This document shows positions 34,844 to 45,900 of a DNA stretch of 64,000 nt, in pieces; within the stretch, counting starts at the first letter, position 1, and the number at the start of each line of letters is the position of its first letter. This stretch comes from Chiua virens. Taxonomy: Eukaryota; Basidiomycota; Agaricomycetes; Boletales; Boletaceae. The stretch is taken from positions 2,819,687-2,883,686 of the forward strand of contig JAHNUO010000002.1 of assembly GCA_019787685.1 (NCBI GenBank). The letters run 5' to 3'. Position numbers and translations under genes: made by a program. The notes below the pieces were generated by a model. It was given only the letters and a program-made list of their open reading frames with translations. It had not been told where the DNA came from and made no database searches.

Positions 34844-35130
34844 CCGCATCCAAGGATGAGCACCTCACCGGTTCAATCGGTTTCCGGCCGTGGATTGAAG
34901 CTAAATACACTCTTCCGCGCAGTTCCTATGCACCATGAAGTGCACACATTGCAGCCACACCCGTCACCCTCGTTCTTTTTCAACAAACTGCCCTCACTGC
35001 TATCAACCTCACCCCTCGTTTCCGCAACCATGCCACCACCCATCTCATCCAAGCTGCCATCTCTACGTTTACAGCCGTATCCAAGGACCCATACCTCACC
35101 GGTTCAATCGGTTCTGAGCTGGTTATCGAA
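34703..35130 (+). repeat. Three repeated units inside the element
   Basis: CCGGTTCAATCGG marks unit starts at 34703, 34868 and 35099 (spacings 165 and 231). Units 1 and 2 share GAAGCTAAA(C/T)(G/A)CACTCTTC(T/C)GCGCAGTTCCTAT and CATGAAGTG. Unit 2 has an extra 66 bp. A truncated earlier unit may lie at about 34650. Confidence 0.7.
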
Positions 35131-36421
35131 ACTACGCATGCCCTTCGCTGCTCTCCCAATCCGTTTCCCTCTCTCTCAATTTTACACTAATGCATGCGTC
35201 TTGTCATTTCAGTTTATGCTTCAGCCGTCTCTGCCCACATTGGGTTTATTTGGTGACCCGGCTGACACGGTTTGGTCACATTTTCCCTTCGACCCGGGAA
35301 TCTGACTGTTTCTTTTTTTTTCACTATCATCGAGATGCCCTCACCCTTTCTCCACAGCATTATCTGGATGACCGGGAGGTCATCAGATATGGCCTACCCA
35401 GGGGGGAGGGGTCTACAAGACCACCTCAGTTTCTACATGCAACTTTTCGCATTTTCACAATTTCAGTCATTGAAATTATTCTTTTGATATCCATTTCATC
35501 TCTGTTTTGTCCCCGGTATTCATCCGGCAGATCTCTATCTCACCCCGGGTTTAGTCCGGTGATCGATCATTACTCATTGAACAAGAAACCATCGCAGAAA
35601 AGAAAAGAATACCGTATAGAAAAACCAACACACAATTGTATAGTCCTTTCATTTCTTCTACCACTCAATTCACCACTTTGTTATTGCAACCATCTAGAAT
35701 TCGTGCCCTCATCCGCTGCGTACCACTTCTGCTCTTCGAACGCGCATAGGCACAACACACTTTATCCGGTCGTATCCGGATTGTTTCCGGACGTTTTTAG
35801 GTATCACAAAAGGGCATCCGTTGCAGGTATAGGCGCGAAAGACGCACGACGAAGACAAGCCGAGTCGGACACTCGCCAATTGGTTTCATTTTGTTTTTCT
35901 CTTTCTTATCATCTCTTTCACGTTCAACCATGCAGTTCTTTTCTTCGTATTCGGATCACACAGCAAGCAGCGGATAGCAAACTCGGCCGACCGGATCACA
36001 TTGGATCACACCGGACACATGCGGACAAGCAGAATTCATGCAGGACGATCGACACATACCAGAGATGCTATCACTGCGATGAACACGAAACCATCACACA
36101 CACTTTGCATCGCAGATTACGGCCATCCTTCATCCATCATGCCTTCATGCGCGAGACCATAGACAACAGACACACAGAAAAGCCACGCATCACACTGTCG
36201 CGATCACTATCCAATCCTGTCATTTGCGGATCATCGTCACTGTGCAGCCATCATCACTCTTGTCATCTCTGTCGTCATCTCTCTCATCACTCTCATCACT
36301 CTCATTGCCATCACCATCTCTGTCGATGTATCTGTCACCCTTGCGTATCCGGACCCATCCGCTGCCATCTGCAACTGTCACGTTGAACCACCAATCGCAT
36401 CCCCATACACATCGGGCTGAC

Positions 36422-36449
36422 TGGGGACAGTCAGCATCTAAAGTCCCCA
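36422..36449 (+). repeat. Hairpin immediately before the 3' LTR
   Basis: TGGGGAC and GTCCCCA are exact reverse complements with a 14-nt loop, ending 5 bp before the 3' LTR. There is no long purine tract, so this may hold the plus-strand priming or packaging function instead. Confidence 0.5.
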
Positions 36450-36454
36450 TCGGG

Positions 36455-37055
36455 TGTAGGGAATAGGTATTCCCTGTGCTCGCATAGCACGTTTCCGCAC
36501 CCTGTTGTCACCCGATCCCGATCCTGATCTGTCTCATCCGGATTGCTGTATCCGCGCCCGTTTTGCCTCGGACTCTTTTATTTTATTTTTGATGCTCCTT
36601 ATTCGTACTTAGCATTGGCTAGACCATGTCACACAGCCCTTGCAGGGACATTCGGGTGCCTCTCGAACTTTATACCATACGAAAACCTTCTTTTTTTATT
36701 ATTATCCTTACTTAGGACAAGTCTGAGGGTATTCCCGAGGACTATAAATTCACTGTATTGACAAAATACAGTAGCTTTGCCCGTGTGCATCTGTCTCACA
36801 TCGTTTTCGGTCGACATTCATTTTCTCTCGCTCTCCTTGTATTTTCTCAATCCGGATCGGACTGCCGTGTCCGCTTTTCTATCCGTTTTAATCTGGATTC
36901 GCCCCGGATTCATCTTGGACTACTCAAAAACCATTATTCGTCATTCACCAACTCAGTGTTGTCCCTGGGTCGAACGGAATCGCATTCCTTCACCCTCTTT
37001 CTATTTCTTTCAATCCCCCTGAGTATTGCACTACAGCCGGGATATATTACCTTCA
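36455..37055 (+). repeat. 3' LTR of the gag-only element
   Basis: 601 bp, about 98% identical by eye to the 5' LTR apart from a 14-bp gap (GCTTGTGCAAACTC region). It has the same TG...CA ends, double palindrome, TATAAA and hairpin. ACGTC follows it. Confidence 0.85.
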
Positions 37056-38847
37056 ACGTCAAGTATTCATACTGGGTCATAAATACAAGATGCTCCTTCA
37101 CAGCCCTACCTGCTAAGCTCATCATGCCACCAAAGGTCACACCCATCTCACCGTTTTACAACAAAAATTCTAACCCCCCTGCCTTGTCCTCATTGCTGAC
37201 TGACTGTTATGATTCTTTTCTTTTTCTCATTTATACTACTTCACTATGCTTGATTACTAGGTATCTCCCTATATTCATCCATACTTCATTCCTCTTGCTT
37301 AGTCAACCCACATCAGCGTAACCTAATCACTTACTCTCTTCTCTTAGTCATCTTCACTTCATCATCACCCACTGCCTTCACATCATACAACTTCCTTTGA
37401 CCAATTGTGTCTATTCTGCTCTTCTTGGTTACCCACTTTGTCCGTTGGTCCATGTACCTATCCCTATGTATAAATACCTCATCAAGATACTCCTGTACAT
37501 TAGTCTTGATCTCCACAATCTAGCTAAGTACCTCACCTCTACTTGGACTCCCTGAGTCAACCCTCGAAACCTCAGTCCCAAGAGTATAGATTCTCAACTG
37601 GACAACTTAGGAAACTTCCTGAGTCTTCACTCATCTCGTTGGTAGCCACTCACTAACCAACAACCCTCTTGAAACTCTTCAGCGCACCGCATACCAAGTG
37701 GTGGTTGTTTGAGTTATCATAGCCACTTGATACTTAGCGCTTTTGTGGCTACACTAGGTCCTACCCAGAACTATTGTAACACCAACCAGCTGGAACTGTT
37801 TGGCAATACCTATCACTCCCCCAGCCTCCTGTCTGATGAAGTACTCTCAAAGAACAAGAACATCATGCACTTCCCTGTCAATGACCCACCCATGTGCTCA
37901 AAGACAGGACAAGAATGTGCTACCCAGTTGCCTTACCCCTCTGTGCAACCTCATCAGCAATCTCAGACTCATGCTAGGTCTTGTGGCCATGCAGCCTCAG
38001 AATCCCTGTCTAAAACTCATCTTTGTCTTCCCTTTCAGATTCTGCTTCAGATACTAGTGAGTCCACATCAAGCGTGCTCTTAGAGCAATTAAAGATTCCA
38101 AAGCCTTCCAGTAAGCCTGGATGACCTGGAAGAGGCAGGTACAACCTAGAGAGTACTGGTGGCTGGAATTACAAGGTCTTCTCTAAGTTCAAGGTACAAC
38201 CATCAAGATCTCGAGCATTTTACAGCCTTATGTATCTTCAATAGACTGTCTCATACAGACTCATTGACCAACATCTTGATGTAACAAAGTATGCCTCCGC
38301 CCAGAACCCTGCACAACTGAAGATTGTCCATGATTAGGTTCACACTGTGACCATTTCTCTCACAATACACACCTAATCTATCCCATCTTAGGCAACAGAG
38401 GCATTTCCTGACCTTGACAACTATTCTAACTGTTGGCCAGTAACTGACCTCATTATGATGCACCTCAAGTATACTTTGAGCCAGGCTTGAAGGTGAGAGA
38501 TGGAATTTGTGGCAGGAAAGGCCAGGCAGGCCACAGCTTCAGTAAGAGTCTATATCACCTTTTGCTCCCTCTGACCCACACACCCTTACTACAGAAGTGA
38601 ATGTGATGGCTGGAGCTGGAGTTGGGTCTGTCTGCATTGTGTCTGATCTGTGTATGTTTGTGTGTGTGATATACAAAATGTTAAGAACATGGTTTGCATT
38701 GTTTTTGGTGGGAGCACAAGTATTCAAAGTGTACAGTCCTTGTTGATTATGTAATGTTAAGGAGCAAGCCATCCGCGTGGTGCACGGCATCACAGTTTGT
38801 TCAAGTGTTTGCATCTTTTCCTCCTCCCAGTCAGTGCTTCAGCTAGT
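37056..38847. other. Repeat-rich spacer, no gene supported
   Basis: It contains the second dispersed repeat (37670-37783). A short frame starting MPPKVTPISPFYNKNSNPPA (37123) might be the head of a dead gag gene but stops quickly. The rest, with GTGTGTG-type runs near 38650, shows no coding signal. Confidence 0.4.
37670..37783. repeat. Dispersed repeat, copy 2
   Basis: The partner of 29363-29476, same orientation. TGAAACTCTTCAGCGCACC through CTATTGTAACACC, with scattered substitutions and small gaps. Confidence 0.6.
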
Positions 38848-39234
38848 ATGAGCTCCCTTCACCAGCCTCCTCATCAATATCCCCCATCAGATACTTGCTC
38901 AGATCACTACCATTCCTGGCCGTCCAAGTCTTTTTCTTTGCCCTTGTATAAGAAGCCTGCTTTAGCTTGTTTGTTCTGTCGAGAGAGGAAGATTGCTTGT
39001 GACCCGCTGCAGCCATTGGCAGAAAACCAGAACAGGACATGTGTGTGAGTAGCAGATTCAATGGATCTGAGACACAATTTTTGCCAAGTCGTACTTACTC
39101 CTGACCCTTTTTTCAGCCAATGTGCCAAACGGCACCTGAAATGCAAATATCCTTGCAAGTCCAAACGAAGGACAAAGGTGCCAACCATCAATTCTGAATC
39201 TCTTTCAGGGCCAGTGAGTCTAGAATCCAGATAA
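38848..39234 (+). CDS. Small Zn2Cys6 (binuclear cluster) protein
   Basis: ATG 38848 opens MSSLHQPPHQYPP. The cluster is split by one intron: ALACLFCRERKIACDPLQP in exon 1 and TCVQCAKRHLKCKYP across the junction (donor GT-GTGAGT at about 39043, acceptor TTTTTTTCAG at about 39117). All six cysteines are present (C-x2-C, C, C-x2-C, C), giving a GAL4-type zinc cluster expected to bind DNA in the nucleus. A basic tail (CKSKRRTKVP) follows and a stop comes at 39232-39234. Only about 105 residues are seen, with no dimerisation or activation domain. Short Zn-cluster proteins of this kind are common in Agaricomycetes, but this may also be a truncated gene in repeat-rich DNA; a further intron at GTGAGT (39214) is possible. 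Confidence 0.55.
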
Positions 39235-39806
39235 ACTCTGAGTCAGTCCAGTTAAGCCAGAAACGATCAGATCTCTAAGACTTAGGCAAGCGAGACTTTG
39301 TGAGCCTCATTGGCATACAATTATGTCCTGTACTGCTGCCATATATCTAGCAATCCTCCTTAGATTAGCTTTGACCTTCTCATAACAATACAGTGTGCTA
39401 AATGGTGTTGTTTTGTCATGGATTGTCAGCCCACAGTCACTTCCTCTGAGTCCCACTCGTGCCGTTTCATGCACAAAATGTCAACCATCAAAACTTGTAC
39501 CTTCAAGCTGTTTCCTGCTTTGACAGCCCAAATCGGAAATCATAACTGTTCTCCTTCCAGCAGCATTGAATGTCATGGACAGAATTTCCTTGAATGGCCT
39601 TTGAAGAACAATCACTAACTATGATTCTAGATAACGATCGATAGTAACCCAGGCTTCCCAGGAAATCAGAGACTGTAGTCCTGGTCATGTACATGTTGTC
39701 GGATACTACTACCACTTGTGGATTGTGCCTTGGATGACAAGACCAAGTATGGGACTAGTACCTGCGTTCAAACAATGGGTGCTCATTCATCACCACACAT
39801 ATCCTT
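39235..39806. other. No gene seen
   Basis: 570 bp after the Zn-cluster gene, AT-rich, with only chance frames. Confidence 0.4.
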
Positions 39807-42000
39807 GTGGATGTCATTCCTTGCGGGTATATCCATGCAGTAGACCGTCGTCAACACCATACCGGGAGACTCCATACCAGACCACAGTGTGCAACCTGCT
39901 TGATGACCAACTTGAACCTGCCACCAGCTGCAACTAGAATCCCATGGAGAAATATCGAAAGAGTTGGTACTACAAACGGTCCTGTTCATTGCTGTACTAT
40001 CCACATTCAAACAAGCAGCATCGTGAAAGCTTCGGATTTAGTCACATCCAACTCACCCCTTACTGGTTACCCATTGAAATGTTCTGCTGTGGTTCGTGCA
40101 CCCTCCACTTCTCACCCATTAATTCTCAGATACGTCCTACACCTCCGGACAGCACACGACATCTACGAATACCTCATAATCGATTCGGCACCCCTACAAC
40201 ACTATGAGACAGCACAAGCAGCCCCCGATGCAGCGAATAAGTGCGAAATGTCGAAAATGGAGTCGAAAATTCCACATATGGAGAATGGTGAGGAAGCCGA
40301 GAGAGCTGAGAGCGTCGCAAGCCCGAACGCAGGCACGGAAATTGATGGGAAGGTTGATGAAATGGATGCAGGTGCGCAGAACAAGGTGGAGACCACCAAA
40401 AAGCCCCTAACGACGTCGATCAAGGGAGAGATGTCGAGCGTAATGATGCATGGGCGATCAACGATGGCCGACGACAGAGATGATGAAAGTCAACAGGGCC
40501 CCAAACCCAGCGTGAGTCGCAACGGACGATCCCCAGAGCTCCAAGCTTGAGGAGAGACGGAAGTCAGCGACCTACGGAGCTCAGGACAGCAAACCCGAAG
40601 CAGACGCGTCGCAACCATCGGGATGTGTTGGGAGTGCTAGGAACAAGCAAATAGAGCTGCCGGAAGTAATAGAATGTGTCAGGGAACGGTCGAAGGAGAA
40701 TAAGGAAGAGAACTCGCCTAGAGCGATCTCATGCAACCCAGACGACCTAGGCGACGAACCAGTGTAGGAGAGGCTTACCCACGTCCTATGGAACGCTCTA
40801 GGAGTGATGGAGACGAGCGGTTCAAGAGCACGAAGCTGCTATGTCGTTATAAGCAACCTGGAGGAGGAGAAGGCGAGCAAGACTTACCAAAACTGACTCC
40901 AGGCGATTCAAGCGAAACGGCCGCAGGAGACATCGACCATGGTACCCTGGAATGTCATAGAGGCAATGGGAACAGGAGTGTCAAAGAAACGAGATCGATC
41001 TGTTGAGAGAACAAGCTAGGAGCAGGGAAGGCGAACAGGCCGATCCAGACGAAACGAACGACCTGGACAACAAAGCGGCTACATCAGACGACTTCCCCAC
41101 TTACCTAGACTGTCCCCAAAGCGACAGAATCGAGCGCTTCGTCAAATGAAGGCGCAATGTTGAGAGAGAAGTCCGGGAGAGCAGGAGATGATCCAATCGA
41201 CTTCGGGAGACGCTGAAGGCAAAGAGCAGTGTCTAAATGCTTCGAGATGAGTCGGATACGATGGGAGAGGTCCCTAGAAGGATGGTACAACGAGTGGCGC
41301 ACGCTACGACTCACTACGAGTCAAAACGCGACAACTAGCTAAGCCAGATCAGTCTGAATGGAATAAAGACAAACTTGAAATCACAAAAGCGCACGCACAT
41401 AGGCCATCCAAACCGCCAAACCATCATCCCAGACACACTCTCAACCTCCGAACCCACTGCATCAACGAGGAAAGCTCAAAACATGATCTAGAATCAGCAG
41501 AGCAAGAGTGAGCAAAGACACTCGCGTGAATCGGTCTAATCGGACACACCAGATGTGTCGTATGTTTGCATAGTGTGTGCCCACATAAGCAGAATTTCGT
41601 TTCATCCCACGCTCCGAATGATACACGAAGATGTGATTAGACAAGCCATTCTAATCTCTCCCGATGGCTGAACGACTCCTGCGTACCTCCTTGGAGTCTC
41701 TGCTTCCTCACCCACTCCCATACGTACTACCCATTCTGACCTCCACTCACCCCCGCCTTCGCTCCGTACGACACACGGTACAGCATCTTCGTAATTTCTC
41801 GATCTAAGTCTTCGTTCCACTCACAAGCCACGCGTCGCAGGGTGCCTCAAGCCGCATCACTGTGACATCAACTCCTCCACCATAGGATATAACAATGACC
41901 CGCTCTCCACACTCGCTACACTTTGGCCAATGTGAGTCTATCCGCTCATGATCTGCCCATCTTGTCCTGCCAAGTTCGTGCCATGTCAATGATTGATACC
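39807..42000. pseudogene. Degenerate dispersed element with acidic open frames
   Basis: The longest frame (39807-40550, +) contains HLRTAHDIYEYLIIDSAPLQ, then HMENGEEAERAESVASPNAG. After a frame break, GETEVSDLRSSGQQTRSRRV and CWECQEQANRAAGSNRMC follow (40552-40700). These strings resemble an acidic, low-complexity segment I know from many repeated predicted proteins of Agaricomycetes, probably retroelement-derived. On the minus strand, 41602-41989 carries CSECGERVIVISYGGGVDVT and EIRMACLITSSCIIRSVG, also typical of the same repeated landscape. Frames are broken throughout. Function unknown; repeat status is inferred. Confidence 0.35.
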
Positions 42001-42924
42001 TCTAAGGAAGCTGCCAATTCTCCAAGTCAACTGGACCAGTGGTATTGATGACAGTGGTCCAAGAACCTCGTTGATGTGGCCACTATCTGATGTTCATGGC
42101 GTGCAGGCACAATACGTGAGTCCATCACTGTTGGATAACATGGGTAACCGAACTGCAGTGGCTGTGATGAAACTACATCCGATTGACTTATCAAACTTAG
42201 CAATACCTGGCAACCTGCGGATAGGTCTCACTTGGCGCGATCAAGTTTCCCGATCCTCAGTTGCCCTCCACTCCTGCAAGCACGATACATGGAGCTGTGC
42301 ATCTACAAGGTGCAGGATGCAGAGATGCTTCATCGTACAAAAACAGAGGGTATGTATACCTGGAGTGCAGTGTTAATTGCTTGGCTGGCCACCTCACTCT
42401 GGCGCACACATCTAGACTTTTGGTCAACACGTCGGGAGTTCGCATTCCACTTCCCGACTGCACAGCTACTAGGTAGGTGCTTTCTTGGTAGCACCTTAAA
42501 TTGCAGGTATTGTAACCTTCATGCCGACTACCCAAGATGTATGTGTATGCTGCTTGAGTCTGTGCACTAAAGGTCGTTCAAGTTCAACGCCAACTGTTAG
42601 TCTAATACAAGATCAAAGTTTGCCACACAAAATATTCAGGCACCAGTGAGGAACCACGAGTTGTGCACCAACCAGTCCAGGTCCCTGAATCTGGGCAATA
42701 CCTCTGGTGTTGTTGATTGGAAAGACTTACGAAAGTTTAGTGGCTTCCGATCCCCATAAGGCAGAATTCATATTAGCGGTCTTGCCGGGACGGAATGGTC
42801 GGTTTACCATGCGAGTCGAGCGATGGGTGCTATCATAATGCTGACTCATTGAAAGCTAGCCCTGCCAGGGAACTCAAGTATAGCGCATTCGACCCAATTC
42901 CTTTCAACCAACTATCATACTAGA
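42001..42924. other. No gene supported
   Basis: About 920 bp upstream of the exon-module gene. It has frames of 71-127 codons without family signal. It presumably contains the promoter of the next gene. Confidence 0.35.
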
Positions 42925-45900
42925 ATGGGATCTATTGAGGAAAAAATTCAGCCGTAAGTTCCTTGTCTGCCATCTATGCTCTGAATGACTGTGTCGTTAT
43001 TTCTTATTTTTATTTCTCATAGCTGGGCCCTGGCTTGCCTTGATGGCGCGCTGAATGGCCTTGCAATGGCATCAATGGAGCCTGGATGCCATTTTCAAGT
43101 CTGTGCCATTGTCTATGATTCGGCACACCTGGAGTACATCTGTATGTCCTGCATATGTTCTTCTCTCGAAGACTTACAGGAATCTTATGATAGAGTTTCT
43201 AATAAACCATATGCGTTGCCCCCTTCAGTACTGTCCAATCTGCATAAATTCCTTAATCTGGAGCTCTTGGGCCACTCAAAGAATTCTGAAGGCAGTGCCC
43301 TCCAGACCAAGAGGACATAGAGGACGAGGGGCTATTGGAGAAGGAAGACGGTTTAGCAGAACTTGGCCTACAAGAGGAGATAGAAAGGTGGCAGAAGAAG
43401 ATCCCGATACTCTGGCTTTAACACAAGGTAAGTTGTATTCTGGATTCTTAGACATCACATGGTGTTCCTCATTAGCTTGTTCTTTTAGAAATCAATATGG
43501 AACCGAACGGTTATTGAAGGGGGCAATGCTAAAGTAGAGTTCGAGGGGGAGATAGAAGGTAAGTTCCTGCATGCTTGTGTTGAGCCTGTGCTCACTGCCT
43601 GCAGAGCGATCAGTCTCTGAGGATGACATGACTTTGGCAACAGGCGGCAACCTGACCCAGGTCTTGGAACAAGGTAGGTCCTGGATGCTTGAGATGAGCC
43701 TGCACTCACTACCTGCAGAGCGATCGGTCTTGGAGGATAGCATGACTCTGGTAACAGACAACAACTTGAACCTGACTCAGCTCTCGGAACGAGGTTGGTT
43801 CCTGGACATTTGGGATAAGCCTGTGCTCACTAGTACCTACAGAGCAATTGGTATCGGAGGACAACATGACTTTGGTCCCAGGCAACAACCTGACTCAGCT
43901 CTCGGAACAAGGTAGGTTCCTGGACACTTGGGATGAACCTGTGCTCACTAGTGCCTGCAGAGCGATCGGTCTCAGAGAACAGCACAACTTTGGCCCCAGA
44001 CAACAACCTGACTCAGCTCTTGGAACGAGGTAGGTTCCTGGATGCTCGGGGTGAGCCTGTACTCATTGCCTGCAGAGCGATCAGTCTTGGAGGACAACAT
44101 GACTCTGGCAACAGACGATAACCTGACTCAGCTCTCAGAACGAGGTAGGTTCCTGGACACTTGGATGAGCTTGCACTCCGAGTCACTAGTACCTACAGAG
44201 CGATCGGTCTCGGAGGACGACGTGACTTTGGCCCCAGACAACCTGACTCAGCTCTTAGAACAAGGTAAGTTCCTGGATGCTTTGGATGAGCCCGCACTCA
44301 CTGCCTGCAGAGCGATCGATCATGGAGGATGGCATGACTCTGGCAACAGATAACAACAACCTGACTCAGCTCTGGGAACGAGGTAGGTTCCTGGGCACTT
44401 GGATGAGCCTGCACTCACTAGTACCTGCAGAACGACCAGTCTTGGAGGATGATGTGACTTTGGCCCCAGGTAACAACCTGACTCAGCTCTTGGAACGAGG
44501 TAGGTTCCTGGACGCTTGGGATGAACCCATTCTCACCGCATGTAGATGAGTTAGTCTCGGTGGACAATTCTTCCCTGGCAGCTGCCGGCGAGACAGCGAC
44601 TTGGATTCTCAGTGCAGATGAAGGTAAAGCAACAATTGGCGCAATCATCCGGGTCCCTGACCAGGTTTACATTGAAGGCTTGCCTAGGGCTGGCGAAGAA
44701 AGCAACAACAATACTATGCCAAAAGGTACAGTCGATTATCGGCTCAATCTGAGTAATGTTTGAAAGAATAGTAGATGTCACAACATCGATTTTGGCAAGC
44801 CACTGGCAGTTGTTGCGAAACACTCCAGAACCGATGATGAACAGGAAAATTCTGGACCACAATCCTCTTCGAAACGGCGCAAAACCAGGGAAATCCTGGA
44901 TGTGTCCTCATTCCTAGTGTCTCCCACAAACCTCGAGCTCTGCTCACTCAGCCTGAAAATGATGCTACTAGCTTTATCTTTGTCTCACCGACGAGGAATG
45001 CAACCAAGTTCAGAGACCGACCACTATTATGTCTCCCTGGGTTAATGCAGACCTCTATATGCGATTCACTTTCAATATTGACCTGACCAAGGTACCTGTC
45101 GTTGCCATGCTAGTTGAACAGTTGGCAAATATCGCTGGAAAGTATGTAAAATCTCTCTATTTATTCCTGAGCCAAGCTAAAAATGTGTTTAGATCAGCCA
45201 GACAGGTGGGAAGAGCCCAAGTGCAACAAGACCATGCTGCAACCCTGCATCTAATTGTCTTATCAGGGATCCAGACCTATCCCTTATCACTGTGGTTATC
45301 TGGCTGACTACCACATCATTGTCTGTCTCAACGCCCACAATGGGCACATTTGTGGCTACGGCATCCCACTGGCTGTCTTATTTATCCATTGTTGGGGCCC
45401 CACACAGAAAAGGGGTCTCAGTGACACTGCCGACAGGGTCCCTCATAAGATCAGTTCTGCAAGAAGCGGCATGGGTGCCATGGAACGATCTTCCTTTTAT
45501 ACCCTCAACCAAAAGCAATTTCTACAAAGGATACTTGCTCGGTACCCTAATTGTTGTTGTGTCTGTCAAGAGATGCGGGACCTTCGTATGAGAGAAGACC
45601 AGTTCGGACCTATTGCCATATTGGTCCTCCTGTCCCTGGATACGCATGCAATTACTGTGAATTCGCTATAATGACCCAAACAAGGTGGACCAGAGCCTTT
45701 GTCAATGAGGGAGCATCGGCAACAACATAGGCGAGCCGAGCCTGATGAATATGCTCAACTAGCTCGAGGAATTGATTTGCGACGATCACAGGAGTTTCAC
45801 TCCTGTTTGGTCCAATCCTTTGATCGCGATCGATGCAATTCACTCTGGTTACCTGTTCTTCCAGGTCCAAGTGCCAAGGAGACCCAGCAGAAACAATCCT

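Larger units (their letters stand above)
32644..37055 (+). mobile_element. Complete non-autonomous LTR retrotransposon (gag-only)
   Basis: It consists of a 5' LTR (32644-33258), a primer-binding-site-like TGGAGCCCACC 2 nt inside, one gag-like ORF, a long non-coding spacer, and a 3' LTR (36455-37055). The two LTRs differ by about ten substitutions plus one 14-bp gap, so the insertion is fairly young. ACGT precedes the 5' LTR (32640-32643) and follows the 3' LTR, consistent with a short target duplication. I see no reverse transcriptase, RNase H, protease or integrase motif in any frame. The structure matches the gag-carrying non-autonomous class, which must borrow pol from a relative. Confidence 0.82.

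Noticed and set aside
34865..34880. GGTTCAATCGG in the element repeats as possible tRNA T-arms
   Set aside because: They recur as part of the gag-region tandem units, without any flanking tRNA structure.
32644..37055. Search for reverse transcriptase, integrase or protease in the LTR element
   Set aside because: No YxDD-like box, DDE spacing or DTG/DSG motif was found in any frame, so the element was called gag-only.
43605..44545. CRISPR-like array
   Set aside because: The regular spacing comes from homologous exon+intron units in a eukaryotic gene. There are no unique spacers and no cas genes.
43276..44648. Unspliced frames running through the exon modules (for example 43571-43915)
   Set aside because: Reading through the introns changes frame from module to module because most introns are not multiples of three. 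The spliced reading is continuous instead.
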